A DNA stretch of 64,000 bases from an uncultured Flavobacteriales bacterium (GTDB taxonomy: Bacteria > Bacteroidota > Bacteroidia > Flavobacteriales > BACL11). The position numbers were made by a program, and so were the translations under genes. Position 1 is the stretch's first letter. Each line of letters begins with the position of its first letter. The DNA lies in the NCBI GenBank assembly GCA_943788405.1, contig CALSQD010000002.1, forward strand, positions 918,850 through 982,849. The letters are read 5' to 3'. Under the pieces are notes generated by a model, which was not told where the DNA came from, made no database searches, and saw nothing but the letters and a program-made list of their open reading frames with translations. This document shows, in pieces, positions 41,895 through 51,662 of the stretch.

Positions 41895-42008
41895 TTCTAA
41901 ATTAGAGTTTTATATCTAGTAAAAACTAAATAATGAAGTTATATTTCATGAAATATATTGTGGATATTCCTAAATTATAATCAATAAAACGCTTTAAAAA
42001 ATGATTTT

Positions 42009-43778
42009 TTACATTCTATCAGGCACACCAGCACCCAATAAACGCATTGCAGTTTCTATCACCTCACCTACTTTTGTTGATAAACCTAATCTAAAATTAA
42101 TCAAGTCATCAGTTTCAGCAGTAAGGATAGCTGTATTCTGGTAGTAATTATTGAATTCCTTTACCAAGTCATACACAAAGTTAGCTACTAATGCAGGGCT
42201 ATAATTGGCTGCTGCTTCTTGTATCACGCTAGGAAACTCAGTCAATAATTTTATAATTTCTTGTTCCTTAGCTTTAATTGTTACTGCATTTGGCATTATA
42301 ACCTCAGCAGTATGTTTTCTTTTAAGCGATTGAATACGAGCATAAGTATATTGAATAAACGGCCCAGTATTTCCATTAAAATCAATTGATTCTTCTGGGT
42401 CAAAAAGCATACGCTTTCTAGGATCAACCTTTAGCATAAAGTATTTTAAAGCTCCCATACCAACTGTTTCATAAAGTGTATTTGCCTGTTCATCCGTCAT
42501 TCCATCAAGTTTTCCTAATTCCTTAGCAATACCTTTTGCAGTGCTTACCATTTCCTCCATTAAATCATCAGCATCCACTACAGTTCCTTCACGCGATTTC
42601 ATTTTTCCACTCGGCAAGTCCACCATACCGTATGATAAATGATAACAGCTTTTTGCCCAATCATAACCCAATTTATCAAGGATTAAAAACAATACCTTAA
42701 AATGATAATCTTGTTCATTCCCTACCGTGTACGCCATATTTGAAAATGAAAAATCTTCATGTCTTTGTATGGCAGTACCAATATCTTGGGTCATATAAAC
42801 AGCAGTACCATCTGATCGTAAAATGATCTTTTCATCTAAACCTTCAGCTGATAAATCTATCCATACCGAACCATCTTCTTTTTTATAAAACACTCCTTTT
42901 TCAAGGCCAATTTCTACCACTTTTTTGCCTAGCAGATAAGTATCACTTTCATAATAGTTCTTGTCAAAATCAACCCCAAGTCTACCATAAGTACTTGCAA
43001 AACCTTCATACACCCAAGCATTCATTTTTTCCCAGAGTGCAATTACAGCAGGCTCTTTTGCCTCCCAACTTCTTAGCATATCCTGGGCCTTCTTAAAAAT
43101 AGGTGCTTGTTTCTCAGCCTCTTTCTGCTCCATTCCATCAGCAACCAAATCAGCAATTTCATTTTTATAATACTTGTCAAACTCTACATAGTATTTTCCT
43201 ACAAAATGATCTCCTTTCATTCCTGTACTTTCAGGGGTTTCTCCCTTCCCATACTCCTGCCAAGTTATCATTGATTTGCAAATATGAATTCCTCTATCGT
43301 TAATGATTTGTACTTTCTTCATATTCTTACCACTTGCCTTAATAATTTCAGCAACTGAATAACCTAACAGGTTATTACGAATATGTCCTAAATGCAAAGG
43401 TTTATTTGTATTGGGTGATGAATATTCCACCAAATAAGTTGGTGCACTTTCATCAGCTTTTACTGTTCCATAATCAGGAGTATTATAAGCACTCAAAAAC
43501 TGACTATACCAATATTCTGGTGTAATTTCTAAATTTAAAAATCCTTTTACAACATTAAAACCTGATACCTCAACTACCTTTTCTTTTAGGTATTCTCCTA
43601 TCTGTTCAGCAGTTTGTTCTGGTCCTTTTTTTGAAGCCCTTAATAATGGAAAAACTACTAAAGTTATATCTCCTTCAAAATCCTTTCTTGTCTTTTGAAA
43701 TTGAATACTTTGGTCAGTTGCTGAATATAACTCAGCTAAACATTTTTCTATTTCTGGTTTTAAGATTTCTTCTATCAT
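42009..43778 (-). CDS. argS: Arginyl-tRNA synthetase
   Basis: 589 residues from the ATG that overlaps the ctlX stop (TAATG); the frame runs back to 43817 but that part is inside ctlX. Class I: HIGH-type LHLGHIRNNLLG near 120 and KMSKS-like LPSGKMKSREG near 375. The N-terminal Add-1 domain binds the tRNA D-loop and the DALR-type C-terminal domain ends GAGVPDRM. It charges tRNA-Arg; one such tRNA is in this window. It lies downstream of two genes for arginine/citrulline-cleaving enzymes in the same direction. Confidence 0.96.
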   Translation of the reverse strand: MIEEILKPEIEKCLAELYSATDQSIQFQKTRKDFEGDITLVVFPLLRASKKGPEQTAEQIGEYLKEKVVEVSGFNVVKGFLNLEITPEYWYSQFLSAYNTPDYGTVKADESAPTYLVEYSSPNTNKPLHLGHIRNNLLGYSVAEIIKASGKNMKKVQIINDRGIHICKSMITWQEYGKGETPESTGMKGDHFVGKYYVEFDKYYKNEIADLVADGMEQKEAEKQAPIFKKAQDMLRSWEAKEPAVIALWEKMNAWVYEGFASTYGRLGVDFDKNYYESDTYLLGKKVVEIGLEKGVFYKKEDGSVWIDLSAEGLDEKIILRSDGTAVYMTQDIGTAIQRHEDFSFSNMAYTVGNEQDYHFKVLFLILDKLGYDWAKSCYHLSYGMVDLPSGKMKSREGTVVDADDLMEEMVSTAKGIAKELGKLDGMTDEQANTLYETVGMGALKYFMLKVDPRKRMLFDPEESIDFNGNTGPFIQYTYARIQSLKRKHTAEVIMPNAVTIKAKEQEIIKLLTEFPSVIQEAAANYSPALVANFVYDLVKEFNNYYQNTAILTAETDDLINFRLGLSTKVGEVIETAMRLLGAGVPDRM

Positions 43779-44713
43779 TACTTTTGTTTTGGTAAAAATA
43801 TTTCTGCCATCATACATCTTGCACTACCACCTCCACAGGCCTCAATTGTATCTAACGAACTATATATAATAGGACAATGCTTTTCAATAACTATTTTTTG
43901 TTCTTCTGTTAAACTACTATAAGCCGAGTTAGACATAACAAGATAAGGTTTATCACCCATTACTTGCAACATATTCCCTGCAAACCTTTGCTTTTGTGCT
44001 TCCGTTATTTCAATAATTTCTTTTCCTGTTTTAGTAAGTGTTTCAAGTACATGTTCTCTTTCTGCTTCATCATCAATTGTGTCCAAACAAATAACAGCAA
44101 AAGTATCCGCAACACACATCATTACATTAGTATGATAAATTGCCATACGCTCACCTTCTACATCTTGGTTAGCCGTAAAACATACAGGTCGGTAGCCAAA
44201 CTCCTCACAAAACTGCATTACTGCAATCTCATCCGTACGAATAGAAATAGCTGCATAACAAATCTTATTTTCTCTATCCAACACCATACTTCCTGTTCCT
44301 TCAAGATACTTATCGTGCTCTTCAAATTCTGTAAAATCCTTTATCCCCTCAATTGCAAATCCATGCTTATCTACCAAAGTATCAAAAATATCTTCTCTTC
44401 TTTCATCCCTTCTATTTTCAGCACACATAGGGTACAATCCTATCATAGCATCACTATGGAACGACACCCAGTTATTTGGGAAAATTGAATCAGGAGTATC
44501 AGGATTTTTAGTATCCTCAATTACCACAACATTTACCCCTGAATTTCTTAACTTATCTACAAAAGTATTGAACTCATTTAAAGCATTTTTTTGTGTTTGC
44601 TCAGCTGTTAAACTATCCAATACTTGCTGATAATAATTATTGACAGCCGTTTGCTCATTATACCTAAAGCCAACAGGCTTTATCATCATTATTGTATTTG
44701 TAATCTGTTTCAT
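43778..44713 (-). CDS. ctlX: Citrulline ureidase-like amidinotransferase-fold hydrolase (CtlX)
   Basis: 311 residues of the guanidine-modifying (pentein) superfamily. Landmarks: MMIKPVGFRYNEQTAVNN at the start, SIFPNNWVSFHSD with the Asn/Asp pocket, LEGTGSMVLDRENK, YHTNVMMCVAD with the catalytic His, and the C-terminal IEACGGGSARCMMAEIF with the nucleophile Cys. This is the CtlX type, reported in Francisella to cleave citrulline to ornithine, CO2 and ammonia. It overlaps both the arginine-deiminase-like gene upstream and argS downstream by one base. Confidence 0.85.
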   Translation of the reverse strand: MKQITNTIMMIKPVGFRYNEQTAVNNYYQQVLDSLTAEQTQKNALNEFNTFVDKLRNSGVNVVVIEDTKNPDTPDSIFPNNWVSFHSDAMIGLYPMCAENRRDERREDIFDTLVDKHGFAIEGIKDFTEFEEHDKYLEGTGSMVLDRENKICYAAISIRTDEIAVMQFCEEFGYRPVCFTANQDVEGERMAIYHTNVMMCVADTFAVICLDTIDDEAEREHVLETLTKTGKEIIEITEAQKQRFAGNMLQVMGDKPYLVMSNSAYSSLTEEQKIVIEKHCPIIYSSLDTIEACGGGSARCMMAEIFLPKQK

Positions 44714-45627
44714 TATTGTCTAATTAATGGCATTGTTGAACATCTTAATAACCCTTCCATTTTTGCTATCTCGGTATAAGGCACTTCTTCAACTTTAAAC
44801 CCTCTTTTTCTTAATTCTATATTCAATCTTGTAAATCCTTTTTCTGAAACAATTACTTCTTCTGAAATTGAAAATACATTTGAATTCATATTATACATTT
44901 CCTCCTTATTAACTTCAATGATATTTTGTTCACCAAAGTAATTCACTAAAAATTCAACATCAGCTGTATGTTTAAAACCACCTTTATACATAATGGCCAT
45001 ATTTACTCCTATTGGCTGAAAGCAACAATCTAAATGCAAAGCATTTTCTCTTGGGTCATCATCTGATTTATTTAGCTCAAAACCTTTTACTATTTTATTA
45101 GGAAAAGAAGTTGCTAAAAAATCAACTCCTGCTTTGTTTGTTCTTGCTACTGTATAATGTTCAAAATCTTCTTTTTCAGAATAACCAACAAAAATATATT
45201 CATTCCAAGGCATCACATCTCCACCTTCTGCCCTTGCAATTACTGGCATTTTTATAATATCTTCTTCATCAATTTGAGTTAACACATCAACTATTGCATC
45301 AGCTTCTTCTTTTCTATCTTCAATTATATTAGGAATTACTAACTTATCCTCAATTGCAAAAGCTATATCCCTTGAAAAAATCTGATTTAAACCTTTAATA
45401 TTTTGAGGCCTATAAACCTTTATATTATACTTTTTAAATACAGTAACCAAAGCATCCATCTCCTTTACACAAGCCTCAATAGTAGGGTAAGTTCCAGCTT
45501 TAACATGTGCTCTGGACTTAGGATCATAGCATTCATCAACCTTTGGCGTACCTCCAAAATCATTAGCAATTCCTACTACTACAGCTTTTAGTTTTGCAGT
45601 TTCATTTCTTACTTTTATCTTCATCAT
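44713..45627 (-). CDS. Arginine-deiminase/DDAH-like hydrolase
   Basis: 304 residues from ATG 45627 (Met-Met; 45624 is equal). A TTG at 45654 would add nine residues. It is a pentein-fold enzyme: LNQIFSRDIAFAI, ARAEGGDVMPWNEY, LHLDCCFQPIG with the catalytic His/Asp, and GLLRCSTMPLIRQ with the nucleophile Cys. The text is between arginine deiminase, dimethylarginine hydrolase and amidinotransferases, so the substrate is either arginine or a methylated or transferred guanidine. The next gene (ctlX) would use citrulline, which favours arginine. Confidence 0.78.
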   Translation of the reverse strand: MMKIKVRNETAKLKAVVVGIANDFGGTPKVDECYDPKSRAHVKAGTYPTIEACVKEMDALVTVFKKYNIKVYRPQNIKGLNQIFSRDIAFAIEDKLVIPNIIEDRKEEADAIVDVLTQIDEEDIIKMPVIARAEGGDVMPWNEYIFVGYSEKEDFEHYTVARTNKAGVDFLATSFPNKIVKGFELNKSDDDPRENALHLDCCFQPIGVNMAIMYKGGFKHTADVEFLVNYFGEQNIIEVNKEEMYNMNSNVFSISEEVIVSEKGFTRLNIELRKRGFKVEEVPYTEIAKMEGLLRCSTMPLIRQ

Positions 45628-45747
45628 AATTGCCTGCAAATCTACTATTTTCAAAACATTTTAGGTTTAGTTATTACAATTAACATTTATTAACAATTTA
45701 ATGGGAAAATAATAGTTTCTACCTACTACAACATTAAAATCTATTTG

Positions 45748-45755
45748 TACTTTTG
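45748..45755 (+). promoter_or_regulatory. -7 box for ftsK
   Basis: TACTTTTG, an exact TAnnTTTG match, 8 bases before the ATG at 45764. Confidence 0.5.
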
Positions 45756-45763
45756 ATGACAAT

Positions 45764-48151
45764 ATGGCAAAAAAGAAATTAAAATTAAAATCCGCTAAGT
45801 CCTTTAACTTTGATGGAATAGTAACCCCATTTAAAGATGAAAATAATCAAAAGATATTTGCTGCTGTATTAATCCTTATCTCACTGTACTTAATTATCGC
45901 TTTTATTTCTTTCTTTTTTCAATGGGAAGCAGATGACAGCTTAGTTTCAGGAAAAGATTTATCAGATGTTATTACAGATAAAAAAATCAATAACTCAATA
46001 GGAGGATTAGGGGCTTATATTTCCAATCTACTTGTTAAAATGTGGTTTGGTTTAGCAGCTTTTTTCATCCCTTTATTTAGTTTATTGGCTGGTTTAAAAA
46101 TACTAGGACTAAAAAAATACTCTCTTAGCAATTTCATTTTTAACGGTATATTAGGCATGTTAATTATCCCAATATTCATACGCCACTTTTTTAACGGAAC
46201 AATTACAGCTGGAGGTATAGGCATCTACACAAACGATTTAATGAACTCAGCTATTGGTAGCTTAGGAACTTCCCTCTTACTGATTACTATTTCTTTATTA
46301 TATCTAGTAATTTCTTTTAAAATTGATGCTGAAAAAATAAAAGCTTTTATTGAAAAGGTAAAACCTACCAAAAGAATTATTGAACAAGAAGATGATACCA
46401 TAACTACACCTACTTTTACTGAAACAACTACAGCACCAGTATTGCAAGAAACTTCACTTGATAGCCTTACTGAAACTGCCCCTGCAATTGAGGAGCCTAC
46501 CTTAGTAACACCACAGATTGAAAAAACAGAAACCCCTACTGAAGAACAAGAAAACGATTTAGGATTAGAAGTAACTGAAACTACTACTGAGGAAACATTA
46601 AGCGAAACTGAAATTGAGAAGAAGCTAAAAGAGTTAGGCGATTTTGATCCTACCCTTGAATTATCACAATTTAAAATGCCAGGAATGGATTTACTAAATG
46701 ACTATGGCGGAAGTAAAATTGAAATAGATAAAGATGAACTTGAAAACAACAAGAATAGAATTGTTGAAACCTTAGGACATTACAAAATCGGCATCACATC
46801 AATTTCAGCAACTGTAGGACCAACCATTACCCTTTATGAAATTGTTCCTGAAGCTGGAATTAGAATATCAAAAATTAAAAACTTAGAAGATGATATTGCT
46901 TTAAGTTTAGCAGCTGAAGGGATTCGTATTATCGCTCCTATTCCTGGAAAAGGAACTGTAGGTATTGAAGTGCCAAACAAAACAAAAAATACGGTATCTA
47001 TGCTTGAGGTACTAAAGTCAGAAAAATTCCAAAACAGCAAAATGGACCTGCCAATTGCATTTGGAAAAACAATATCAAACGAAACCTATGTAGTTGACTT
47101 AGCAAAGATGCCTCACCTACTAATGGCAGGCGCAACAGGACAAGGAAAATCAGTAGGATTAAATGCAATATTAGCATCCTTACTATATAAGAAACATCCA
47201 TCTCAAGTGAAGTTTGTACTGGTTGACCCAAAAAAGGTAGAGCTTACTCTATTCAACAAGATTGAAAGACATTACCTAGCAAAACTACCTGATGAGGAAG
47301 AAGCCATCATTACGGATACAAAGAAAGTTGTAAACACGGTTAACTCCCTTTGTATTGAAATGGATGAACGATATGAACTCTGTAAACAAGCTCAATGCCG
47401 AAATATCAAAGAATACAATGCAAAATTCATCAGCAGAAGATTAAATCCTAATGACGGACATAGGTACTTGCCTTATATCGTTTTGGTGATTGATGAGTTT
47501 GCTGACCTTATAATGACGGCAGGAAAAGAAATTGAAACCCCTATTGCTCGTTTAGCACAATTAGCCCGTGCTATTGGCATTCATTTGATTGTTGCCACAC
47601 AAAGACCATCCGTTAATGTGATTACAGGATTGATTAAATCCAACTTCCCTGCAAGAGTTGCTTTTAGGGTGTCATCACAAACTGATTCTAGAACCATTAT
47701 GGACAGCAAAGGTGCCGAACAATTAATTGGTATGGGAGATATGTTAATCTCAACAGGAAATGATTTAACACGATTACAATGTGCGTTTATTGACACTCCT
47801 GAGGTAGAGAAAATATGTGAGTTTATTGGATCGCAAAGAGCTTACCCACAAGCACATATGCTACCTGAATATGAAGCAGAAGGAGAAGCAGTTGGCGGTA
47901 AAGCTGACCTAGATGATAAGGATGCAATGTTTGATGAAGCCGCTTTATTGGTAGTGCAACATCAGTCAGGATCAACATCAATGATACAAAGAAGATTACG
48001 CTTAGGATACAACCGTGCAGGAAGAATAATTGACCAGCTAGAAGCTGCTGGAGTAGTAGGAGCATTTGAAGGCAGTAAAGCCCGAAAAGTATTGGTGCGT
48101 GATGAAATAGAACTAGAAGAATTATTAAACAACTTAAATAACAATGACTAA
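45764..48151 (+). CDS. ftsK: DNA translocase FtsK
   Basis: 795 residues. Four membrane spans (30-185) are followed by an acidic Thr/Glu-rich linker (215-290). The motor has the beta domain GHYKIGITSISATVGPTIT, Walker A LMAGATGQGKSVGLNA (near 450-465), Walker B YIVLVIDEFADLIM and the ATQRPSVNVITGLIKSNFPARVAF block. The C-terminal gamma winged helix (STSMIQRRLRLGYNRAGRII) reads KOPS-type sites. It moves the chromosome terminus through the closing septum. The stop overlaps the lolA start by 8 bases. Confidence 0.97.
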   Translation: MAKKKLKLKSAKSFNFDGIVTPFKDENNQKIFAAVLILISLYLIIAFISFFFQWEADDSLVSGKDLSDVITDKKINNSIGGLGAYISNLLVKMWFGLAAFFIPLFSLLAGLKILGLKKYSLSNFIFNGILGMLIIPIFIRHFFNGTITAGGIGIYTNDLMNSAIGSLGTSLLLITISLLYLVISFKIDAEKIKAFIEKVKPTKRIIEQEDDTITTPTFTETTTAPVLQETSLDSLTETAPAIEEPTLVTPQIEKTETPTEEQENDLGLEVTETTTEETLSETEIEKKLKELGDFDPTLELSQFKMPGMDLLNDYGGSKIEIDKDELENNKNRIVETLGHYKIGITSISATVGPTITLYEIVPEAGIRISKIKNLEDDIALSLAAEGIRIIAPIPGKGTVGIEVPNKTKNTVSMLEVLKSEKFQNSKMDLPIAFGKTISNETYVVDLAKMPHLLMAGATGQGKSVGLNAILASLLYKKHPSQVKFVLVDPKKVELTLFNKIERHYLAKLPDEEEAIITDTKKVVNTVNSLCIEMDERYELCKQAQCRNIKEYNAKFISRRLNPNDGHRYLPYIVLVIDEFADLIMTAGKEIETPIARLAQLARAIGIHLIVATQRPSVNVITGLIKSNFPARVAFRVSSQTDSRTIMDSKGAEQLIGMGDMLISTGNDLTRLQCAFIDTPEVEKICEFIGSQRAYPQAHMLPEYEAEGEAVGGKADLDDKDAMFDEAALLVVQHQSGSTSMIQRRLRLGYNRAGRIIDQLEAAGVVGAFEGSKARKVLVRDEIELEELLNNLNNND

Positions 48152-48770
48152 ATTAATCACTACCCTATTGATTGCCTTAAGCGCTAGCTTGTTTGCTCAG
48201 GAACAAGTAGCAAAAGAAGTATTGGACAAACTAAGTGCTACTACCAAATCCTACAAAAATATGACAATTGGTTTTGATTTCAGCTTTGAAAACAAAAGCC
48301 AAAACATCAATGAAAAACAAAATGGAACACTTGTCATGCAGGAAGACAATTTTCTCTTAGAGATGGAACAACAAACCATCATAAATGATGGGGAATATCA
48401 ATGGATCTATTTAGCGGACATGAATGAAGTGCAGATTATGGAGCATGACCCAGAGGAGGATATGATGAGCCCAAGTAAATTATTCACCATTTACGAAAAC
48501 GACTATAAGTACACCTATGTTGGCGCTAGTTCAGAGAATGGAAAACGCTTACACAGCATTGATTTTTTTCCTAAAGAAAGTGGTGAGTTTATGAAAATAA
48601 ACTTAGCTATTAATGCAGCTAAAAATCAGTTATACAAAATCATTATACATGATAAAAATGGAGGAACTTACACTTATTTGGTAACTAGTTTTAAAAGCAA
48701 TACTGCTATTGCTCCTTTTACTTTTAACACTGAGGATTACCCAGGTGTAGAGGTTATTGATTTGAGGTAA
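48144..48770 (+). CDS. lolA: Outer-membrane lipoprotein carrier LolA
   Basis: 208 residues. Signal MTKLITTLLIALSASLFAQ, then the half-barrel LolA fold: LSATTKSYKNMTIGFDFSF, QNGTLVMQEDNFLLEM, WIYLADMNEVQI, INLAINAAKNQLYKI and the end FNTEDYPGVEVIDLR. It carries lipoproteins from LolCDE to the outer membrane. It lies directly after ftsK with an 8-base overlap, as in other Flavobacteriia. Its stop codon abuts, with no gap, the stop of the convergent type B T9SS gene. Confidence 0.9.
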   Translation: MTKLITTLLIALSASLFAQEQVAKEVLDKLSATTKSYKNMTIGFDFSFENKSQNINEKQNGTLVMQEDNFLLEMEQQTIINDGEYQWIYLADMNEVQIMEHDPEEDMMSPSKLFTIYENDYKYTYVGASSENGKRLHSIDFFPKESGEFMKINLAINAAKNQLYKIIIHDKNGGTYTYLVTSFKSNTAIAPFTFNTEDYPGVEVIDLR

Positions 48771-50051
48771 TTATTTTATCAAAGTAACGAGTCCGTTTTT
48801 CTTTCTAACTGCACCTAGCTCATCAGTAATTATAAGTACCCAGCTGTAAACCTCTGCAGGAAAATCAGCTCCAGTCCACCATTCATTTACATCCTCAGTT
48901 TCAAAAATTCGTTCACCCCATTGGTTGTAAATGTAAAAAGCATATTCCTTGTAATGTTCCATGCGTAAACCATTAGGTCCAAAAGTATCATTATCTCCAT
49001 CACCATTTGGTGTAAAAGCAGTAGGTACATGCAAAACAAAATCATAATACATGGTAATTCTGTGCATTACTGAATCCATACACTGGTTACTATCCGTTAC
49101 GGTAAGCCAAACATCATATACCCCTGCTTGTTCAAATTCATATATAGGGTTAGGTAAAGTGCTAAATGTTGTATCATCAAAATCCCAAAATACTGAAGTA
49201 TAATTAGGAGTTATTGTTACAAAGTTCATTTCTGGCTGCAAAGTAGAAACTGTAAAAGGAGTGTAAATAAAATCAGCCTTAGGATTATTAAAAATAGTAT
49301 ATGATTTTCCTATAGAATCAACACAGCCACCATCAGAAGTAACATATAGCTGAGTAAAGTAATCCCCAGCATTAGTGTAGGTGTACAGTAAGCTATCACC
49401 ATTCACCACCTCTCCATTTCCTAAATACCAAATACTATTTGCAATATTCCCTATATTTACTGTTGATGTATTTACAAACATACTTGGTGTATTTACACAA
49501 ACTCCATCAACTATAAAGTTAGCTACTGGCTTAGAACTAACATTGACATTTATTGAATTACTCGTATTACTACAACCATTAATATCAGTAACATTAATAA
49601 AATAACCTCCTGAAGTATCCGCATAAGTAGTTATTGCTGTTGAGCCATTATTCCAAATTTGAGAACTATAACTTGAATCTACTTGCAACAGGACACTATC
49701 TCCCTCACAAAAAGAGATAGGTCCTAAAGCATATATATTTGGGTTAGGTAAAGCATGTACTTCTACTAAAACACTATCATATCCACTACACCCATTTACA
49801 TCTATCTCTTCAACTAATAACTGAAACACACCCGAATTGTTAAGGTCCATAATGATGTGTTCAGTTCCGTTACCTGAAGTAATAGTTGCTATAGAAGTAT
49901 TCCCTTGCACTTGCCAATTATAAGAAGAACCCATAGTATAAGGCACTCCAAAGTTATGGCTAGTTCCTGCACAAAGATACACAGGACTTTGTGCTACAAC
50001 TTGTGTAGCAAATGCAATAAGCAATAATATGATAGCTTTTAGTTTACGCAT
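48771..50051 (-). CDS. PKD-domain surface protein with T9SS type B (gliding-type) sorting domain
   Basis: 426 residues. Signal MRKLKAIILLLIAFATQVVAQ; Ig/PKD-like segments at about 25-110, 110-175 (FCEGDSVLLQVDS), 175-250 and 250-335 (FTVSTLQPEMNF, FWDFDDTTFS); then the type B domain HVPTAFTPNGDGDNDTF through YNQWGERIFETED and WWTGADFPAEVYSW to VTLIK. Such proteins cross the outer membrane by T9SS and stay on the surface. No PorP/SprF partner gene is beside it. It starts 3 bases after an Ig-repeat protein gene and ends the three-gene operon. Confidence 0.88.
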   Translation of the reverse strand: MRKLKAIILLLIAFATQVVAQSPVYLCAGTSHNFGVPYTMGSSYNWQVQGNTSIATITSGNGTEHIIMDLNNSGVFQLLVEEIDVNGCSGYDSVLVEVHALPNPNIYALGPISFCEGDSVLLQVDSSYSSQIWNNGSTAITTYADTSGGYFINVTDINGCSNTSNSINVNVSSKPVANFIVDGVCVNTPSMFVNTSTVNIGNIANSIWYLGNGEVVNGDSLLYTYTNAGDYFTQLYVTSDGGCVDSIGKSYTIFNNPKADFIYTPFTVSTLQPEMNFVTITPNYTSVFWDFDDTTFSTLPNPIYEFEQAGVYDVWLTVTDSNQCMDSVMHRITMYYDFVLHVPTAFTPNGDGDNDTFGPNGLRMEHYKEYAFYIYNQWGERIFETEDVNEWWTGADFPAEVYSWVLIITDELGAVRKKNGLVTLIK

Positions 50052-50054
50052 ATA

Positions 50055-51632
50055 CTACCAGTGATTAATTGGTCCTGTTATTGGTGTAGCATAAATGGTT
50101 AAGATTACAGTTGCAGCAGGGCTTTCACAACCATTTTGCGATTCTGTAACATAATAAGTATAAGTTCCTACTGCTGTTTGTCCTGTTGCAAAAGGAGAGT
50201 TATTTGCAACAACTGCCGTAAGAGTAGCATCAGAATACCAAGTAAATGAAGTACCAACTCCTGTAGCTGTTAAATCAGGAATAGTTGTTCCAAAACAAGC
50301 TGATTGATTAGATGCCAAAGGAAGTGTTGTAAACGAGTTAATAGTTAAAGTTACCATTGTAGCTGCACTTTCACAACCATTTGTATTAGTTTCAGTTACA
50401 TAATAGGTGTATACTCCCGCAAGTGTTTGTCCTGTTGCAAAGTTAGACCCATTCCCTACAACAGTAGTTAAAGTTGCATCAGAATACCAAGTTGGATTAG
50501 AACCTGTTACAGTTAAATCAGGGATAATACCTCCCTCACAAGCCACCTCATTAACAGCTACTAGTGCAGTTGGTAATGCATATATTTCTAGTGTTACATT
50601 AGTGGCGTTACTTTCACATCCATTACCATCAGTTTGTGTAGTGTAATAAGTATAAATACCAGCTGCTACTTGCCCTGTTGTAAAAGAAGTTCCGTTTCCT
50701 ACAACAGTAGTTAAAGCCGCATCAGAATACCAAATTATATTTGAACCTGCAGCTGTTAAATCAGGAATAAGACTTCCTTCACAAGCTGCTTCATTAGCAG
50801 CAACTGGTGCTGTTGGTAATGCATATATTTCAAGTGTTACAGGAGTTCCCGAACTTTCACATCCATTCACATCTGTCTCAGTTACATAATAAGTATAAAT
50901 CCCTACTGTTGTTTGTCCTGTCGCAAAAGGGGTTCCGTTTCCTACAACTGCAGTAAGACCAGCATCAGAATACCAAGTAAGTGTTGTTCCAGAAGCTGTT
51001 AAATCAGGAATAACTGAACCAAAACAAACTGTTTGACTAGCTGCTGATGGTGCTGATGGAATTGCATAGATCTCTAAGGTAACAGGAACTGAAGGCCCTT
51101 CACATCCATTTAATGTTTCAGTTACATAGTAAGTATAAATTCCTACTGTTGCTTGTCCTGTTGCAAAACTATTTCCAGTAAACACATTAGTTGTTAATGC
51201 TGCATCAGAATACCAATTTACATTTGCTCCAATTGCAGTTAAATCAGGTATTGATGTACCAAAACAAGCTGTTTGTGAAGTAGCTACTGTTGCTGTTGGT
51301 AATGGAATAACATTAACATCAACAGTTACTGGCGCACCTATACAACCATTAAGATCAGTTTCAGTAACAGTAATTGTATAGGTTCCTGGAGTTACTCCCC
51401 AATCCACAGTAATATTATTAGTAGTTGTTCCATTATTGAGCGTACCCCCTCCACTTAATGCCCATTGATAAGTTGACCCTGCAGTAGGTGGATTGATTAA
51501 ATAAGGTTCAGCAAGAGAACCTGCACATACCGTTTGTGTTGGGGATGTGTTCGTTTGAGCAATCAATTGATTGCTTCCTAATAACAAAGCGATTATCGCT
51601 ATTGCTTTCAGTAATTTGTTTGTTGTTTTCAT
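50055..51632 (-). CDS. Secreted Ig-like-repeat adhesin
   Basis: 525 residues: signal (LLKAIAIIALLLGSNQLIAQ), one PKD-like opening domain (30-110), then five tandem Ig-like repeats of about 81 residues. Each begins P-A-A-S/N-x-x-A-C-F/E-G and passes through IPDLTA, WYSDAxLT, FATGQ, GIYTYYVTET, NGCES and VTLEIYALP. The type is the CHU_C-associated Ig domain. There is no type A or B sorting domain; it ends abruptly in a short tail (ATPITGPINHW) like that of the preceding protein (TPAISHN). Middle gene of the operon. Confidence 0.85.
   Translation of the reverse strand: MKTTNKLLKAIAIIALLLGSNQLIAQTNTSPTQTVCAGSLAEPYLINPPTAGSTYQWALSGGGTLNNGTTTNNITVDWGVTPGTYTITVTETDLNGCIGAPVTVDVNVIPLPTATVATSQTACFGTSIPDLTAIGANVNWYSDAALTTNVFTGNSFATGQATVGIYTYYVTETLNGCEGPSVPVTLEIYAIPSAPSAASQTVCFGSVIPDLTASGTTLTWYSDAGLTAVVGNGTPFATGQTTVGIYTYYVTETDVNGCESSGTPVTLEIYALPTAPVAANEAACEGSLIPDLTAAGSNIIWYSDAALTTVVGNGTSFTTGQVAAGIYTYYTTQTDGNGCESNATNVTLEIYALPTALVAVNEVACEGGIIPDLTVTGSNPTWYSDATLTTVVGNGSNFATGQTLAGVYTYYVTETNTNGCESAATMVTLTINSFTTLPLASNQSACFGTTIPDLTATGVGTSFTWYSDATLTAVVANNSPFATGQTAVGTYTYYVTESQNGCESPAATVILTIYATPITGPINHW
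50110..51330 (-). repeat. Five tandem ~243-bp coding repeats
   Basis: The segment GTTAAATCAGG recurs (+ strand reading) near 50269, 50511, 50755, 50998 and 51237, at steps of about 240-244 bp, marking five copies of the Ig-like module. The third and fourth are closest to each other. Confidence 0.75.
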
Positions 51633-51662
51633 GACCTTAACATTTTTGATTATTATTTAAAT

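Noticed and set aside
43964-44488. 174-codon frame opposite ctlX
   Set aside because: Composition is Cys/His/Ile/Phe-rich as expected for an antisense shadow; ctlX has all its catalytic blocks.
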